Of a DNA stretch of 64,000 nucleotides, positions 8,696 to 17,022 are shown in pieces. How positions within the stretch are numbered: position 1 is the first letter of the stretch; every line of letters starts with the position of its first letter. A program made the translations under genes and the position numbers. The notes beneath the pieces were generated by a model. The model did no database searches and had not been told where the DNA came from. It saw nothing but the letters and a program-made list of their open reading frames with translations. This DNA is from Salinimicrobium gaetbulicola (GTDB lineage: Bacteria; Bacteroidota; Bacteroidia; Flavobacteriales; Flavobacteriaceae): NCBI RefSeq assembly GCF_042676025.1, contig NZ_JBHTJP010000032.1, positions 372,001 through 436,000 on the forward strand, read 5' to 3'.

Positions 8696-10186
8696 CTACA
8701 TCCACTCTTTTGAGGTGGATTCTATCTTATAAAGCAGGTAGTTTATCAATGGCTGTACTTCTGAAATGCGGAGTACCGGAAACCTAATATCTCCAGCAGC
8801 CGAATGAAAAGTCAGATTTACAAGCCCCCTCCTTTTATACCAAATTGGCTGTTGAATCGAAATAGATTGCAATCGGTACATTTCAATATATTGTTGTCGC
8901 CGATTCCATATTCCGGAATATTTCACCAGAAATTCATCTGAAACCGAAAGCTTCAGTCTTCTGTAATAGAAAAAATTGTAAACTGTCAATAAAACCACAT
9001 AAAGACTTAAAATTCCTCCAATGAAAGCAAAAGACAGCATCTCCTGATAAAAATAAGCTGCGAGAAGCCCTATTACCGCCGGAATCATTCCGCGGGAAAT
9101 TTTCCGAAGCAAATAGATCTTATGAGGCACGAGAAATGTTTTTTCCGTCACCTCTGTTTTAAAGAAAAAATCTTTGACCTCGCTAATGATGTTTGGTGGT
9201 AAACCCGGAATCTTGATCTGACTCTTCTTGAGATCATTCTCACTACTGGCAAGTGAAAGTTTCAATTGATAAAGATCCAGCCATTGCTGCAAAGGATTGG
9301 TGACAACCTCAAAAAGCTGAACCCGGTTCTCCTTTAAACTGACCCTGGTATTTGTACGCAGCCCCATTTCTACCTGCAAGGCATCGCTGTACCTTTTAAG
9401 ATTAAGATCATAATATTTGATGACTGTTTCGGCAATTGTAATGAACATCCCGATCAACAGCAGTATCAATATGAACACCAAGGATCCTGTTCCCACAAAG
9501 CTTTGATTGGGGATCTCGATGGGAAGTGTATCCTCTAACATGAATTGCTCTCGCAGAGTAAAATAGAAAGTAATGATAATGGCTACCCCGCGAAGGTAAT
9601 TTGAGGTTAGCCCTAGTTTAAGAAGCGTAGGAACACCTACCTTAAAGTGCCATTTTGGAGTACGATTATTTGTTCCAGGTATTTCATCTTCGGAAGTTTC
9701 TTCAACTTCTTCAGAATGTTTTAAACTCATTAGCTGTTCAGAAAGTTCATTTGCTTTATCCTGCGAAAGGGCTTTTATCTCGACTTCCTTCTGTTGACTA
9801 CCCGCAGTTTCAATAACAATGCTGTACACTCCTATCACTCGCTGTAAAAGGTTCCGCTTGAAATTAACCTGCTGGATCTTTGAGAACGGTACATTTATAA
9901 CATCTGATGAAAAAACCCCTTTTTGGAGAACGAACTCCCTGTTTTCCTGATCAATATGAAATTTGAATTTAAAAAAGGCCGCAATACTGTAAAGAAGACT
10001 TAGAAAAAGTACCACGATCACCCCAAGAGTTGCAAGTAACAAAGTGCGCTGACTTACTTCCCTTACCAGGAAATAAACAATGATCACCCAAAGGTTTCGT
10101 ACCAGGTGATACAATACGGTAGTAAAGATCAGAATGAGTCCGATTCCAGACTGGCGCTGAGGTTTGGAGAAATCGTATTCAGGCAT
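8696..10186 (-). CDS. PH-domain (bPH2/YdbT-like) membrane protein
   Basis: 496 residues. Several hydrophobic segments (about 15-75, 185-250 and 360-400) alternate with bacterial PH-like domains carrying the family phrases (e.g. VPFSKIQQVNFKRNLLQRVIGVYSIVIE at about 98-125, split by short gaps; a third repeat around RQQYIEMYRLQSISIQQP). This is the long partner of the B. subtilis YdbS/YdbT pair, whose deletion sensitises cells to certain antimicrobial peptides; the molecular role is not established. It overlaps the short partner upstream by 8 nt, so the two are translationally coupled and likely form one complex in the cytoplasmic membrane. Confidence 0.85.
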   Translation of the reverse strand: MPEYDFSKPQRQSGIGLILIFTTVLYHLVRNLWVIIVYFLVREVSQRTLLLATLGVIVVLFLSLLYSIAAFFKFKFHIDQENREFVLQKGVFSSDVINVPFSKIQQVNFKRNLLQRVIGVYSIVIETAGSQQKEVEIKALSQDKANELSEQLMSLKHSEEVEETSEDEIPGTNNRTPKWHFKVGVPTLLKLGLTSNYLRGVAIIITFYFTLREQFMLEDTLPIEIPNQSFVGTGSLVFILILLLIGMFITIAETVIKYYDLNLKRYSDALQVEMGLRTNTRVSLKENRVQLFEVVTNPLQQWLDLYQLKLSLASSENDLKKSQIKIPGLPPNIISEVKDFFFKTEVTEKTFLVPHKIYLLRKISRGMIPAVIGLLAAYFYQEMLSFAFIGGILSLYVVLLTVYNFFYYRRLKLSVSDEFLVKYSGIWNRRQQYIEMYRLQSISIQQPIWYKRRGLVNLTFHSAAGDIRFPVLRISEVQPLINYLLYKIESTSKEWM

Positions 10187-10709
10187 GCCTGGCTATCCTT
10201 TCTGAAATTTCTTCTTTTAGGGAAGTCGCTATACCAGGTTTTAGACCGGGAATATTTACATCACTTCCCGAGCCACCTGCCGTAAAGACCTTAAGTGTGG
10301 AAAGATTCAAAAACTTATCCAATAAGGATCTTTCTACAGATACATGCTGAACCCTGTCAAAAGGTACAACTGTCGTCTTTTCAAATAAAAATCCACGTTT
10401 ATAAATAATGTCCAGTTCCCTCAAGGAATAACCATTTCGTTTCATTAGCTGAAAGTTGGTAAAGAAAGACCAGCCAATAATCACTAAAAATACACCTCCA
10501 CCAAGAAATACATAAAATGGAAAATCGGATAGGAAAAAATAAACCACGGCCAGAATCGCGCTAAATACCAGTAAAGAGATCAGGGTATTGATATTCCTTT
10601 TTAAAAGGTAATTGGGAGCTAATGAAGTAAGCCCGGCCTCCTCATATCGAGGAAGCGAAGCTACTTCTATTGATAAATTCGAAAATTTGTCTTCTGCTAT
10701 GGAATCCAT
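10179..10709 (-). CDS. PH-domain (bPH2/YdbS-like) membrane protein
   Basis: 176 residues, two adjacent membrane helices (about 38-85) followed by one bPH2 domain with the typical VPFDRVQHVSVERSLLDKFL segment. This is the short partner of the YdbS/YdbT pair. Its ATG lies inside the last codons of menB (13-nt overlap), and its own end overlaps the long partner by 8 nt. The menB-PH-PH unit is therefore tightly coupled, although no biochemical link between PH-domain proteins and menaquinone is known. Confidence 0.85.
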   Translation of the reverse strand: MDSIAEDKFSNLSIEVASLPRYEEAGLTSLAPNYLLKRNINTLISLLVFSAILAVVYFFLSDFPFYVFLGGGVFLVIIGWSFFTNFQLMKRNGYSLRELDIIYKRGFLFEKTTVVPFDRVQHVSVERSLLDKFLNLSTLKVFTAGGSGSDVNIPGLKPGIATSLKEEISERIARHA

Positions 10710-11536
10710 TTCTTTTCAAAATTCGGTTTTCTCTTCTCAAGGAATGCGTTTCTACCTTCCTTGGCTTCATCGGTCATATAAGCCAGACGGGTCGCTTCCC
10801 CTGCAAAAACCTGTTGCCCAACCATACCGTCGTCGGTAAGGTTCATAGCAAATTTCAGCATTTTAATGGAAGTTGGGGATTTTGCAAGTATCTCCTGTGC
10901 CCATTCATAAGCAGTATCCTCCAATTCGTCATGAGGGATCACGGCATTCACCATTCCCATTTCAAAAGCTTCCTGTGCAGAATAATTCCGGCCCAGGAAA
11001 AAGATCTCACGGGCCTTTTTCTGTCCTACCATTTTTGCGAGGTAGGCAGAGCCATATCCACCATCAAAACTGGTCACATCGGCATCGGTTTGCTTGAAGA
11101 TCGCGTGCTCTTTACTGGCAAGAGTAAGGTCACAAACAACGTGAAGACTGTGTCCTCCTCCAACAGCCCATCCCGGAACCACAGCGATCACCGCTTTTGG
11201 CATGAACCTGATAAGGCGTTGTACCTCCAGGATATTCAAACGGTGCATTCCGTCATCGCCAACGTAGCCCTGGTGGCCTCTTGCTTTTTGATCCCCGCCG
11301 CTGCAAAAGGAATACACTCCGTCTTTGGATGAAGGGCCTTCCGCAGAAAGAAGCACTACTCCAATTGAAGTGTCTTCCTGTGCGTCATAAAAAGCATCAT
11401 ATAATTCACTGGTGGTCTTTGGTCTGAAGGCGTTGCGTACATCCGGCCTATTGAATGCGATCCTGGCCACACCGTTACATTTCTTGTAGGTAATGTCCTC
11501 GTATTCTTTTACCGTTTTATAATTCGCTTTACTCAT
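10697..11536 (-). CDS. menB: 1,4-dihydroxy-2-naphthoyl-CoA synthase
   Basis: 279 residues from the ATG at 11536 (MSKANYKTVKEYEDI); the open frame runs further upstream but that extension has no counterpart in the family. A crotonase-fold enzyme that closes the second ring of menaquinone from o-succinylbenzoyl-CoA. Landmarks: FCSGGDQK (about 77-84), GGGH (126-129), and SFDGGYGSAYLA (156-167). It carries QTDADVTSFD (D151) instead of the QTGPKVGSFD of E. coli. This is the pattern of bicarbonate-independent type II MenB, where the Asp side chain replaces bound bicarbonate. menA, menC and menE are not in the window; menD, menF and a thioesterase lie 2.5-6 kb away on the same strand. Confidence 0.95.
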   Translation of the reverse strand: MSKANYKTVKEYEDITYKKCNGVARIAFNRPDVRNAFRPKTTSELYDAFYDAQEDTSIGVVLLSAEGPSSKDGVYSFCSGGDQKARGHQGYVGDDGMHRLNILEVQRLIRFMPKAVIAVVPGWAVGGGHSLHVVCDLTLASKEHAIFKQTDADVTSFDGGYGSAYLAKMVGQKKAREIFFLGRNYSAQEAFEMGMVNAVIPHDELEDTAYEWAQEILAKSPTSIKMLKFAMNLTDDGMVGQQVFAGEATRLAYMTDEAKEGRNAFLEKRKPNFEKKWIP

Positions 11537-11542
11537 AATTCT

Positions 11543-11560
11543 TATTTTTACGTAAAAATA
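11543..11560. promoter_or_regulatory. Perfect 18-bp palindrome between divergent menB and C1-peptidase genes
   Basis: TATTTTTACGTAAAAATA reads identically on both strands and nearly fills the 40-nt gap between the menB ATG (11536) and the peptidase ATG (11577). Each half resembles a -7 box (TAttTTTA), so it may be two back-to-back promoters, an operator, or both. Confidence 0.4.
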
Positions 11561-11576
11561 GGCCTTTTCTAATATT

Positions 11577-12695
11577 ATGACCATGAAAAAATACTTGATT
11601 TCCTTCGGGATCTTACTTGCCGCCAATTTCACCCAGGCTCAGGAATACAAATTTGAAACCGTTACAGATGTTGAATACACCCCGGTGATCAGCCAGGGAA
11701 GAACCGGAACCTGCTGGAGTTTCTCAACTTCATCTTTCCTGGAATCTGAGATCTTACGGGAAACAGGCAAACAAATTGACCTTTCTGAAATGTATAATGT
11801 GCGCCACACGTATCCTGTTAAAGCTGAAAATTATGTGATGCGACAAGGGAAAGCCCAGTTCAGTGAAGGCGGACTTGCACATGACGTAATGAATTCGGTT
11901 GCTAAAAACGGACTCGTGCCACAATCGGTTTATTCGGGGTTGGATCAAGGGGAAGACATGCACAACCATGCTGAAATGGTAGCGGTACTAACTTCTATGC
12001 TGAACACCTATATCGATCAACCTTCAGGGCAATTATCAGCCGATTGGAAAGATGCTGTAAATGCAGTTCTGGATGTTTATTTAGGTGCTCCGGTTAACGA
12101 ATTCACTTACGAAGGAAAAACATATACGCCTCAAAGTTTCCTTGAAATGACCGGAATTGATCCGAAAGATTATGTCACAATTACTTCCTTTAAAGATCAG
12201 CCAGATTATTCTCAGTTCATTTTAAACATCCCAGATAATTTCTCTAACGGAAGTTTCTACAATGTCCCGCTAGAAGATTTCATGGCGACCATCGATTATG
12301 CATTAGAAGATGGTTATTCTGTAGAACTGGATGTAGATGTGAGCGAGGACACCTTTTCAGGGAAAGCGGGAGTAGCTGTCATTCCGGCAAATCCTTCCGA
12401 CGCAAAGTCCGCTTTAAAAAGTATTAAGCCAGAAAAGGAGATCACCCCTGAACTCAGACTTCAGGAATTTCAGAATTACAGCACTACAGATGATCACCTG
12501 ATGCATATCACCGGGATCGTAAAAGATCAAAAAGGCAATAAATATTACAAAGTGAAGAATTCCTGGGGTACTTCTAACCACGGAAATGAAGGTTTCGTTT
12601 ACATGAGCGAGCCTTATTTAAAGTTAAAAGCTATTTCTATCATGGTACACAAGGAGGCAGTTCCTGAAAACATCGCTCAAAATCTGTCGCTTTAA
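11577..12695 (+). CDS. Secreted C1-family (papain/bleomycin-hydrolase-like) cysteine peptidase
   Basis: 372 residues. A signal peptide (MKKYLISFGILLAANFTQA-Q) shows export. The papain-type residues are all present: Q40 and C46 in QGRTGTCWSF, H307 in DHLMHITG, and N328 in KNSWG. The order and spacing resemble PepC/bleomycin hydrolase, but with ~370 residues it is shorter than the ~450 of cytosolic PepC and is exported, so a periplasmic or surface peptidase is more likely. Two ATGs two codons apart (11577, 11583) are both possible starts; the second gives the more canonical signal peptide. The next gene, another secreted protein, follows after 42 nt on the same strand. The pair sits as an island between the menB unit and the cvfB-menD-menF unit, both on the opposite strand. 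Confidence 0.88.
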   Translation: MTMKKYLISFGILLAANFTQAQEYKFETVTDVEYTPVISQGRTGTCWSFSTSSFLESEILRETGKQIDLSEMYNVRHTYPVKAENYVMRQGKAQFSEGGLAHDVMNSVAKNGLVPQSVYSGLDQGEDMHNHAEMVAVLTSMLNTYIDQPSGQLSADWKDAVNAVLDVYLGAPVNEFTYEGKTYTPQSFLEMTGIDPKDYVTITSFKDQPDYSQFILNIPDNFSNGSFYNVPLEDFMATIDYALEDGYSVELDVDVSEDTFSGKAGVAVIPANPSDAKSALKSIKPEKEITPELRLQEFQNYSTTDDHLMHITGIVKDQKGNKYYKVKNSWGTSNHGNEGFVYMSEPYLKLKAISIMVHKEAVPENIAQNLSL

Positions 12696-12737
12696 TAGTT
12701 TTGTACGGTTTTTGAAACCTATTTTAAAAATCAAATT

Positions 12738-13211
12738 ATGAAAAAACTCTTCTTCCTAAGCTTACTTTTCTGCAGCCTGACAGGTTACTCCCAGGAATTT
12801 TCTTCGGAAGAAGGGTTTTATATCGGGAAGCGTGAAGTAACGCCCAGCCTCTCCTTTCTTTCCGAAAAAGTCCCTGCCTCAAAATTCACTTTAATGGAAG
12901 TGAATTTTAAAAAGAACGAAAAAAGGGAAGTAAATATGATGGCAGTTATGGAGCGTGAGCGCTACGAGCGGGAAAGCGCTTACATAGAGCTGGAAAACCC
13001 GGCTCCACGGTTGGGAAAATTTGAAACAGGAGTCATCCAGTTCTCTAATGAGGTCAGGTTTCATGACCGAGGCTCCAACTATGATATCTACACAGGAAAA
13101 ACAAAAAATCCGGCCTACAAAGAAATGCGGACCGGATTATTTCATGGGCATTATTCACCCTTTACTGGAAGGAGTTATACAACTCCCGTTCAGGATCCTT
13201 ACTTAAGGTAA
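12738..13211 (+). CDS. Small secreted protein of unknown function
   Basis: 157 residues beginning with a standard signal peptide (MKKLFFLSLLFCSLTGYSQ). The mature part (about 138 residues) is highly charged, with many Glu, Lys and Arg (for example MERERYERESAYIELE) and no Cys. I do not recognise a domain. It lies 42 nt after the secreted C1 peptidase and is probably co-transcribed, so it could be a substrate, inhibitor or partner of that peptidase; this is only inferred from position. Its last 13 nt overlap the end of convergent cvfB. Confidence 0.6.
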   Translation: MKKLFFLSLLFCSLTGYSQEFSSEEGFYIGKREVTPSLSFLSEKVPASKFTLMEVNFKKNEKREVNMMAVMERERYERESAYIELENPAPRLGKFETGVIQFSNEVRFHDRGSNYDIYTGKTKNPAYKEMRTGLFHGHYSPFTGRSYTTPVQDPYLR

Positions 13212-14029
13212 ATCCCATTATCTTTTATATCAACCTGGCGTTGCTTGTAAAGATTCCCTAAAGCTCTTTTAAAGCTCTTTTTACTCATTTGTAACTGTGA
13301 CTGGATCTCTTCCGGGGAAGACTTATCGGTCAGGGCTATAAATCCTCCTTTCAATTCCAAAGCTGTCAGGATCTCCTGTGCATTCGGTTCTATACTGCGG
13401 TAACCCGGTCTTTGCAGTGTTATATCGATCTTCCCGTCAGGTCGGGTCTTTTTGATATAGGCTTTCATCTTATCACCGGTGTGCAATTTCTGAAAAACAT
13501 CATCTTTATAGATAAGACCCTGGTGCAATTGATTCACGATCACATTCCAGCCTAATTCCGTAGGATTACTAATGATGATATCCACCTCTTCGAAAGGTTC
13601 TACGGTAAGTTCAGAGTTATCAAGAAAGGCATTGGTCTTACTCGAAGCAACAAGTCTGCCGGTAAGTTCATCCAAATAACAGAAAACCAGGTAACGGTCT
13701 CCTTTTCTCATTTTGGTCACCTGCTCCTTAAAGGGCACAAAAAGGTGTTTTTCAAGGCCCCAGTCAAGAAAGGCGCCTATGTCTGAAACTTCAACACATT
13801 TCAGGAACCCGAATTCATCCAGCTTAATGAACGGCCTTAAGGTCGTTGCAACCGGTCTTTCCTCGTGGTCAAGGTACACGAAAACCTCGATCTCATCTTC
13901 GAGTTCAAAAGTTTCAGGTTTGTATTTATTCGGCAAGAGCACTTCATCCCCGTCGGTATTCTTCAGGAATAATCCCGGTTCTGTATCTCTGTCGATCTTT
14001 AAAATATGGTATTCACCAATTGTAAGCAT
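13199..14029 (-). CDS. cvfB: S1-like RNA-binding protein (CvfB/YitL family)
   Basis: 276 residues. The architecture is three successive S1-type beta-barrels (about 1-65, 70-140, 145-215) followed by a C-terminal winged-helix segment (about 220-276), as in CvfB of Staphylococcus and Streptococcus, an RNA-binding protein linked to virulence gene expression. Motifs such as GAFLDWGLEKHLFVPFKEQ and DGKIDITLQRPGY are typical. It is the last gene of the thioesterase-menF-menD-cvfB series (57 nt after menD). Its 3' end overlaps the convergent small secreted gene by 13 nt, leaving no room for a terminator between them. Confidence 0.88.
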   Translation of the reverse strand: MLTIGEYHILKIDRDTEPGLFLKNTDGDEVLLPNKYKPETFELEDEIEVFVYLDHEERPVATTLRPFIKLDEFGFLKCVEVSDIGAFLDWGLEKHLFVPFKEQVTKMRKGDRYLVFCYLDELTGRLVASSKTNAFLDNSELTVEPFEEVDIIISNPTELGWNVIVNQLHQGLIYKDDVFQKLHTGDKMKAYIKKTRPDGKIDITLQRPGYRSIEPNAQEILTALELKGGFIALTDKSSPEEIQSQLQMSKKSFKRALGNLYKQRQVDIKDNGIYLK

Positions 14030-14086
14030 AATCTTTATTTAGGCTGCAAAGATACTTTATTTTTCATGGCTTTTCTTCGGAAGTCT

Positions 14087-15820
14087 TCAATCCTTCATAA
14101 AGCTAAAATACTCCAGCAGAACCTCATCGTTCACTTTTCGTGGCGTGAAGATCTCCAGCACCTTCGGTTTATCTGAAGCATCAAAAAAGCCATTCAGCTC
14201 TTTCTCTATTTCTTCGGAAGAATTTGCGGCGGCATATTCAAATCCGTAGAGCTCACAAACGGGTTTTGCATTAAGCTGGTGGACGGTTTCAAAATAAGTG
14301 TCAAAAGTCTCCGAATTCTTATCTCCCGGTAGTATCCTGAAAATACCACCTCCCTGGTTGTTCATGATGATGATCCTGAAATTCTTGGGAATATAGTTGT
14401 TCCACAAGGCATTACTGTCATAGAAGAAACTTAGGTCTCCGCTTATCATGAGCACGGGCTCCTCGCCTACTATGGCCGCTCCAACCGAAGTTGAGATACT
14501 GCCATCAATTCCGCTGGTTCCCCGGTTACAATAGATCTTTAGGCTCTCCTTCCATTTGAAAAGCTGGGCATACCTGATGGTCGAACTGTTTGCCAGGTGT
14601 AAAATGTGATTTTCGGGCATTCTTGGAACGATGGCCTGCATGGCTTTTAGATCTGAATAAGGGATCGCATCCATATATTCATCATGGCGCACCTGCCTTT
14701 TACTTCTTATGGCTTGCCAAAAAGAGGAATAATCGCTTTCGATTTTTTCCGTTAACGGAAGAAAATTTCCGAAGAAAGAATCGGGCGTGGTTTCGAAATG
14801 TTTATTAAGACAAAAGAAGGTGTTGTATGCCTTTTTAGAATCTATGTGCCAGTGCTGTTTAGGCTGGTAATTTCTAAGGAAAGCCTTGACCTTTTTTGAA
14901 ACGATCATCCCTCCGAAGGTTAACAGAATATCAGGTTGTAAGGCCTTAAACATTTCCTCTTTATTCTCGTCTTTTTCGATAGGCCCTATCACCGTATCAA
15001 TACGGGTGAAAAACCCGGGCTGGTGTACATTCGAGGTAGTTTCAGTAAACACGATTACCGAGTCATCATTCGCCAATTCATCAAGGAATTGCTGTTCTAC
15101 AGCATTTGGCTGAGCAACCCCGATTATGATCATTTTCTTTTTCGCCTTATTCCAAAGATCCGCGTATGCTTTTAACTGGTTTCCGGAATAGGTGCGCTCT
15201 TTGATCTCGGGCAGGATCTGGATAGGATTCACCTCCACATCTTCCACCAGGTCATAAAGCGGTTCGTAAAAGGGAACATTGATATGCACCGGTCCTTTTC
15301 CTTCGATGGCATTATTGAGCGCCAGGTTTATTTCCCGCTCGTTATGTTTCTGAGATTCAAATTGCTTCTGCTGTAACTTTTTATCGATCGCTTCATTTTC
15401 CAATACCAATTCAGAATGAAGATTGGCCGAGTATAAAATGTGGTTCTCAAAAACGTTCTTTTGTCGAATTGTTTGTCCGTCACCAATATCAATACGTTCC
15501 ACAGGCCTGTCGGCTGAGATCACCACTAAAGGAATATCACTGTAAAAAGCTTCGGCAACCGCCGGATAGTAGTTCAGCAAAGCAGACCCGGAAGTACAAA
15601 CTACCGCGACCGGCTTTTTCAATTGCTGGGCCATTCCCAGAGCGACAAAGGCAGCACAACGTTCATCAACGACGCTGTAGGTATGTATGGTTGGATTATG
15701 GGCGAACCCATTGGTAAGCGGCGCATTTCTGGAACCCGGTGAGATCACCACATGGTGAATGCCTTTTGCCTCACAAAGAGCGACGATGGAACGGGCAACC
15801 GGTATTTTGGGGTATTTCAA
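14087..15820 (-). CDS. menD: 2-succinyl-5-enolpyruvyl-6-hydroxy-3-cyclohexene-1-carboxylate synthase
   Basis: 577 residues, the usual length of MenD. This TPP-dependent enzyme joins isochorismate and 2-oxoglutarate in menaquinone synthesis. Visible features: the N-terminal VISPGSRNAPLT (about 25-36), the VVDERCAAFVALGMA segment holding the TPP-activating Glu, TSGSALLNYYPAVAEA, and the C-terminal TPP/Mg region SGDLSFFYDSNALWN followed by MNNQGGGIF. It lies 54 nt after menF and 57 nt before cvfB, all on the same strand, consistent with one operon. Confidence 0.97.
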   Translation of the reverse strand: MKYPKIPVARSIVALCEAKGIHHVVISPGSRNAPLTNGFAHNPTIHTYSVVDERCAAFVALGMAQQLKKPVAVVCTSGSALLNYYPAVAEAFYSDIPLVVISADRPVERIDIGDGQTIRQKNVFENHILYSANLHSELVLENEAIDKKLQQKQFESQKHNEREINLALNNAIEGKGPVHINVPFYEPLYDLVEDVEVNPIQILPEIKERTYSGNQLKAYADLWNKAKKKMIIIGVAQPNAVEQQFLDELANDDSVIVFTETTSNVHQPGFFTRIDTVIGPIEKDENKEEMFKALQPDILLTFGGMIVSKKVKAFLRNYQPKQHWHIDSKKAYNTFFCLNKHFETTPDSFFGNFLPLTEKIESDYSSFWQAIRSKRQVRHDEYMDAIPYSDLKAMQAIVPRMPENHILHLANSSTIRYAQLFKWKESLKIYCNRGTSGIDGSISTSVGAAIVGEEPVLMISGDLSFFYDSNALWNNYIPKNFRIIIMNNQGGGIFRILPGDKNSETFDTYFETVHQLNAKPVCELYGFEYAAANSSEEIEKELNGFFDASDKPKVLEIFTPRKVNDEVLLEYFSFMKD

Positions 15821-15874
15821 AAGTGTAAGATTTAAATGTCAACCAAATTTACAATTTCCCGAAGACTTGCAAGC

Positions 15875-17020
15875 TTATTTAAAAAGCACTTTTTTCATGG
15901 TCTGCGCTTTATTGACCGTCTCCTCCCACTCAGCTTCAGGATTTGAATCTTTGGTAATGCCGCCACCCACAAAAATATTCGCGTGATCCACCTCCAGTTT
16001 CATGCATCGCAAGTTGACAAATAAGGCGCTTTCATGTTTGACGGTACGATACGCGAGATTTTCAACATTACGGGTATTACGGGAGCGCTGTATATTTTTC
16101 TGAAGATTAAGTTCTCCTAAAAATCCCGTATAGAATTCCCGGTCATAACCTTCTTCAGAAAGTATGAATTCCTTCGCCTTTTCCTTCGGAAGCCCGCAAA
16201 CAGCAGGGGTTGGATGCAAAGCCGAAATGATATTTTTCAAACCTGCTTTAGGGTCATGCAACCTTCCCGAAATATCTGTTCTAAGGTGTAAAAGGCTGCC
16301 TGCTTTAGCAGTATAAACATTTGACTTCTTTATTCCGCTCGAAGGGACACCTACTCTTTCCAGATTTTCCAGGATCGAATCGGTTACAAATAGTTGTTCC
16401 TGTTTTTCTTTTTCGCCCCAAATTACATCGGTACTTCCATTAAATTTTTGGGTGCCCGCCAAAGCCATGGTTTTAAAACTGTTCCCTTCTACCTTCAAAA
16501 GAGTTTCAGGGGTAGCAGCCAGCCAGCAACCGACTTTAGGATGGTACCAGAGATATACGAAAGCGGTTGGATAATTCTGCAGAAGTTCTCTAAAAAGACT
16601 TACCGGATCTGTATTTTCCAGAGTAATCTGTTCCTTTCTTGAAAGCACCACTTTGTCAAGTTCCCCGGAAGTCAATTTTTCCAGCCCTTTTTTGACCAGA
16701 GCAACATGTTGCTCCTTTGTAGCTTCGGAAGAATGGTTTAAAAGCGTTTTCCCTTCAGCCGAAGACGCGGAAGTTTCTACAACATTGGTATCAAAAATGT
16801 GTTTTTGAGCAGCATCTTCCGGAATAAGGATAACCTGTCTTCGATCGTCAAAAGGAGCGAAAATAAATCCGCTTTCTAAGAAGTCTTCAGAAGTAAATAG
16901 TTCGGATGAGTCCTGCAAAAAGACAGTTCCTTTCTGCTCATCTGGCTTTCTGTAAGCGACAAAAGGTAATTTATTATCGTACTGCTTCCGAAGTATGTCA
17001 AAAATTGATCCTTCGGTCAT
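15875..17020 (-). CDS. menF: Isochorismate synthase
   Basis: 381 residues of the chorismate-binding family, converting chorismate to isochorismate at the entrance of menaquinone synthesis. The signature blocks are in the C-terminal half: MALAGTQKF, GEKEKQEQLFVTDSI, HPTPAVCGLPKEKA, REFYTGFLGEL and VGGGITKDSNPEAEWEE. ALAGT is the isochorismate-synthase form, in contrast to PIKGT in the pabB-type gene at the right end of the window. Because menD follows directly, menaquinone rather than a siderophore is the expected product. It starts 2 nt after the stop of the upstream thioesterase. Confidence 0.93.
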   Translation of the reverse strand: MTEGSIFDILRKQYDNKLPFVAYRKPDEQKGTVFLQDSSELFTSEDFLESGFIFAPFDDRRQVILIPEDAAQKHIFDTNVVETSASSAEGKTLLNHSSEATKEQHVALVKKGLEKLTSGELDKVVLSRKEQITLENTDPVSLFRELLQNYPTAFVYLWYHPKVGCWLAATPETLLKVEGNSFKTMALAGTQKFNGSTDVIWGEKEKQEQLFVTDSILENLERVGVPSSGIKKSNVYTAKAGSLLHLRTDISGRLHDPKAGLKNIISALHPTPAVCGLPKEKAKEFILSEEGYDREFYTGFLGELNLQKNIQRSRNTRNVENLAYRTVKHESALFVNLRCMKLEVDHANIFVGGGITKDSNPEAEWEETVNKAQTMKKVLFK

Positions 17021-17022
17021 GC

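Noticed and set aside
8386..8787. A 133-codon forward open frame overlapping the 3' end of the E1 gene
   Set aside because: It overlaps E1 out of frame, runs through the bidirectional terminator into the antisense PH-domain gene, and has no family features.
10670..11332. A 220-codon forward open frame opposite menB and the first PH gene
   Set aside because: It lies antisense to well-supported genes on the minus strand and has no recognisable protein features.
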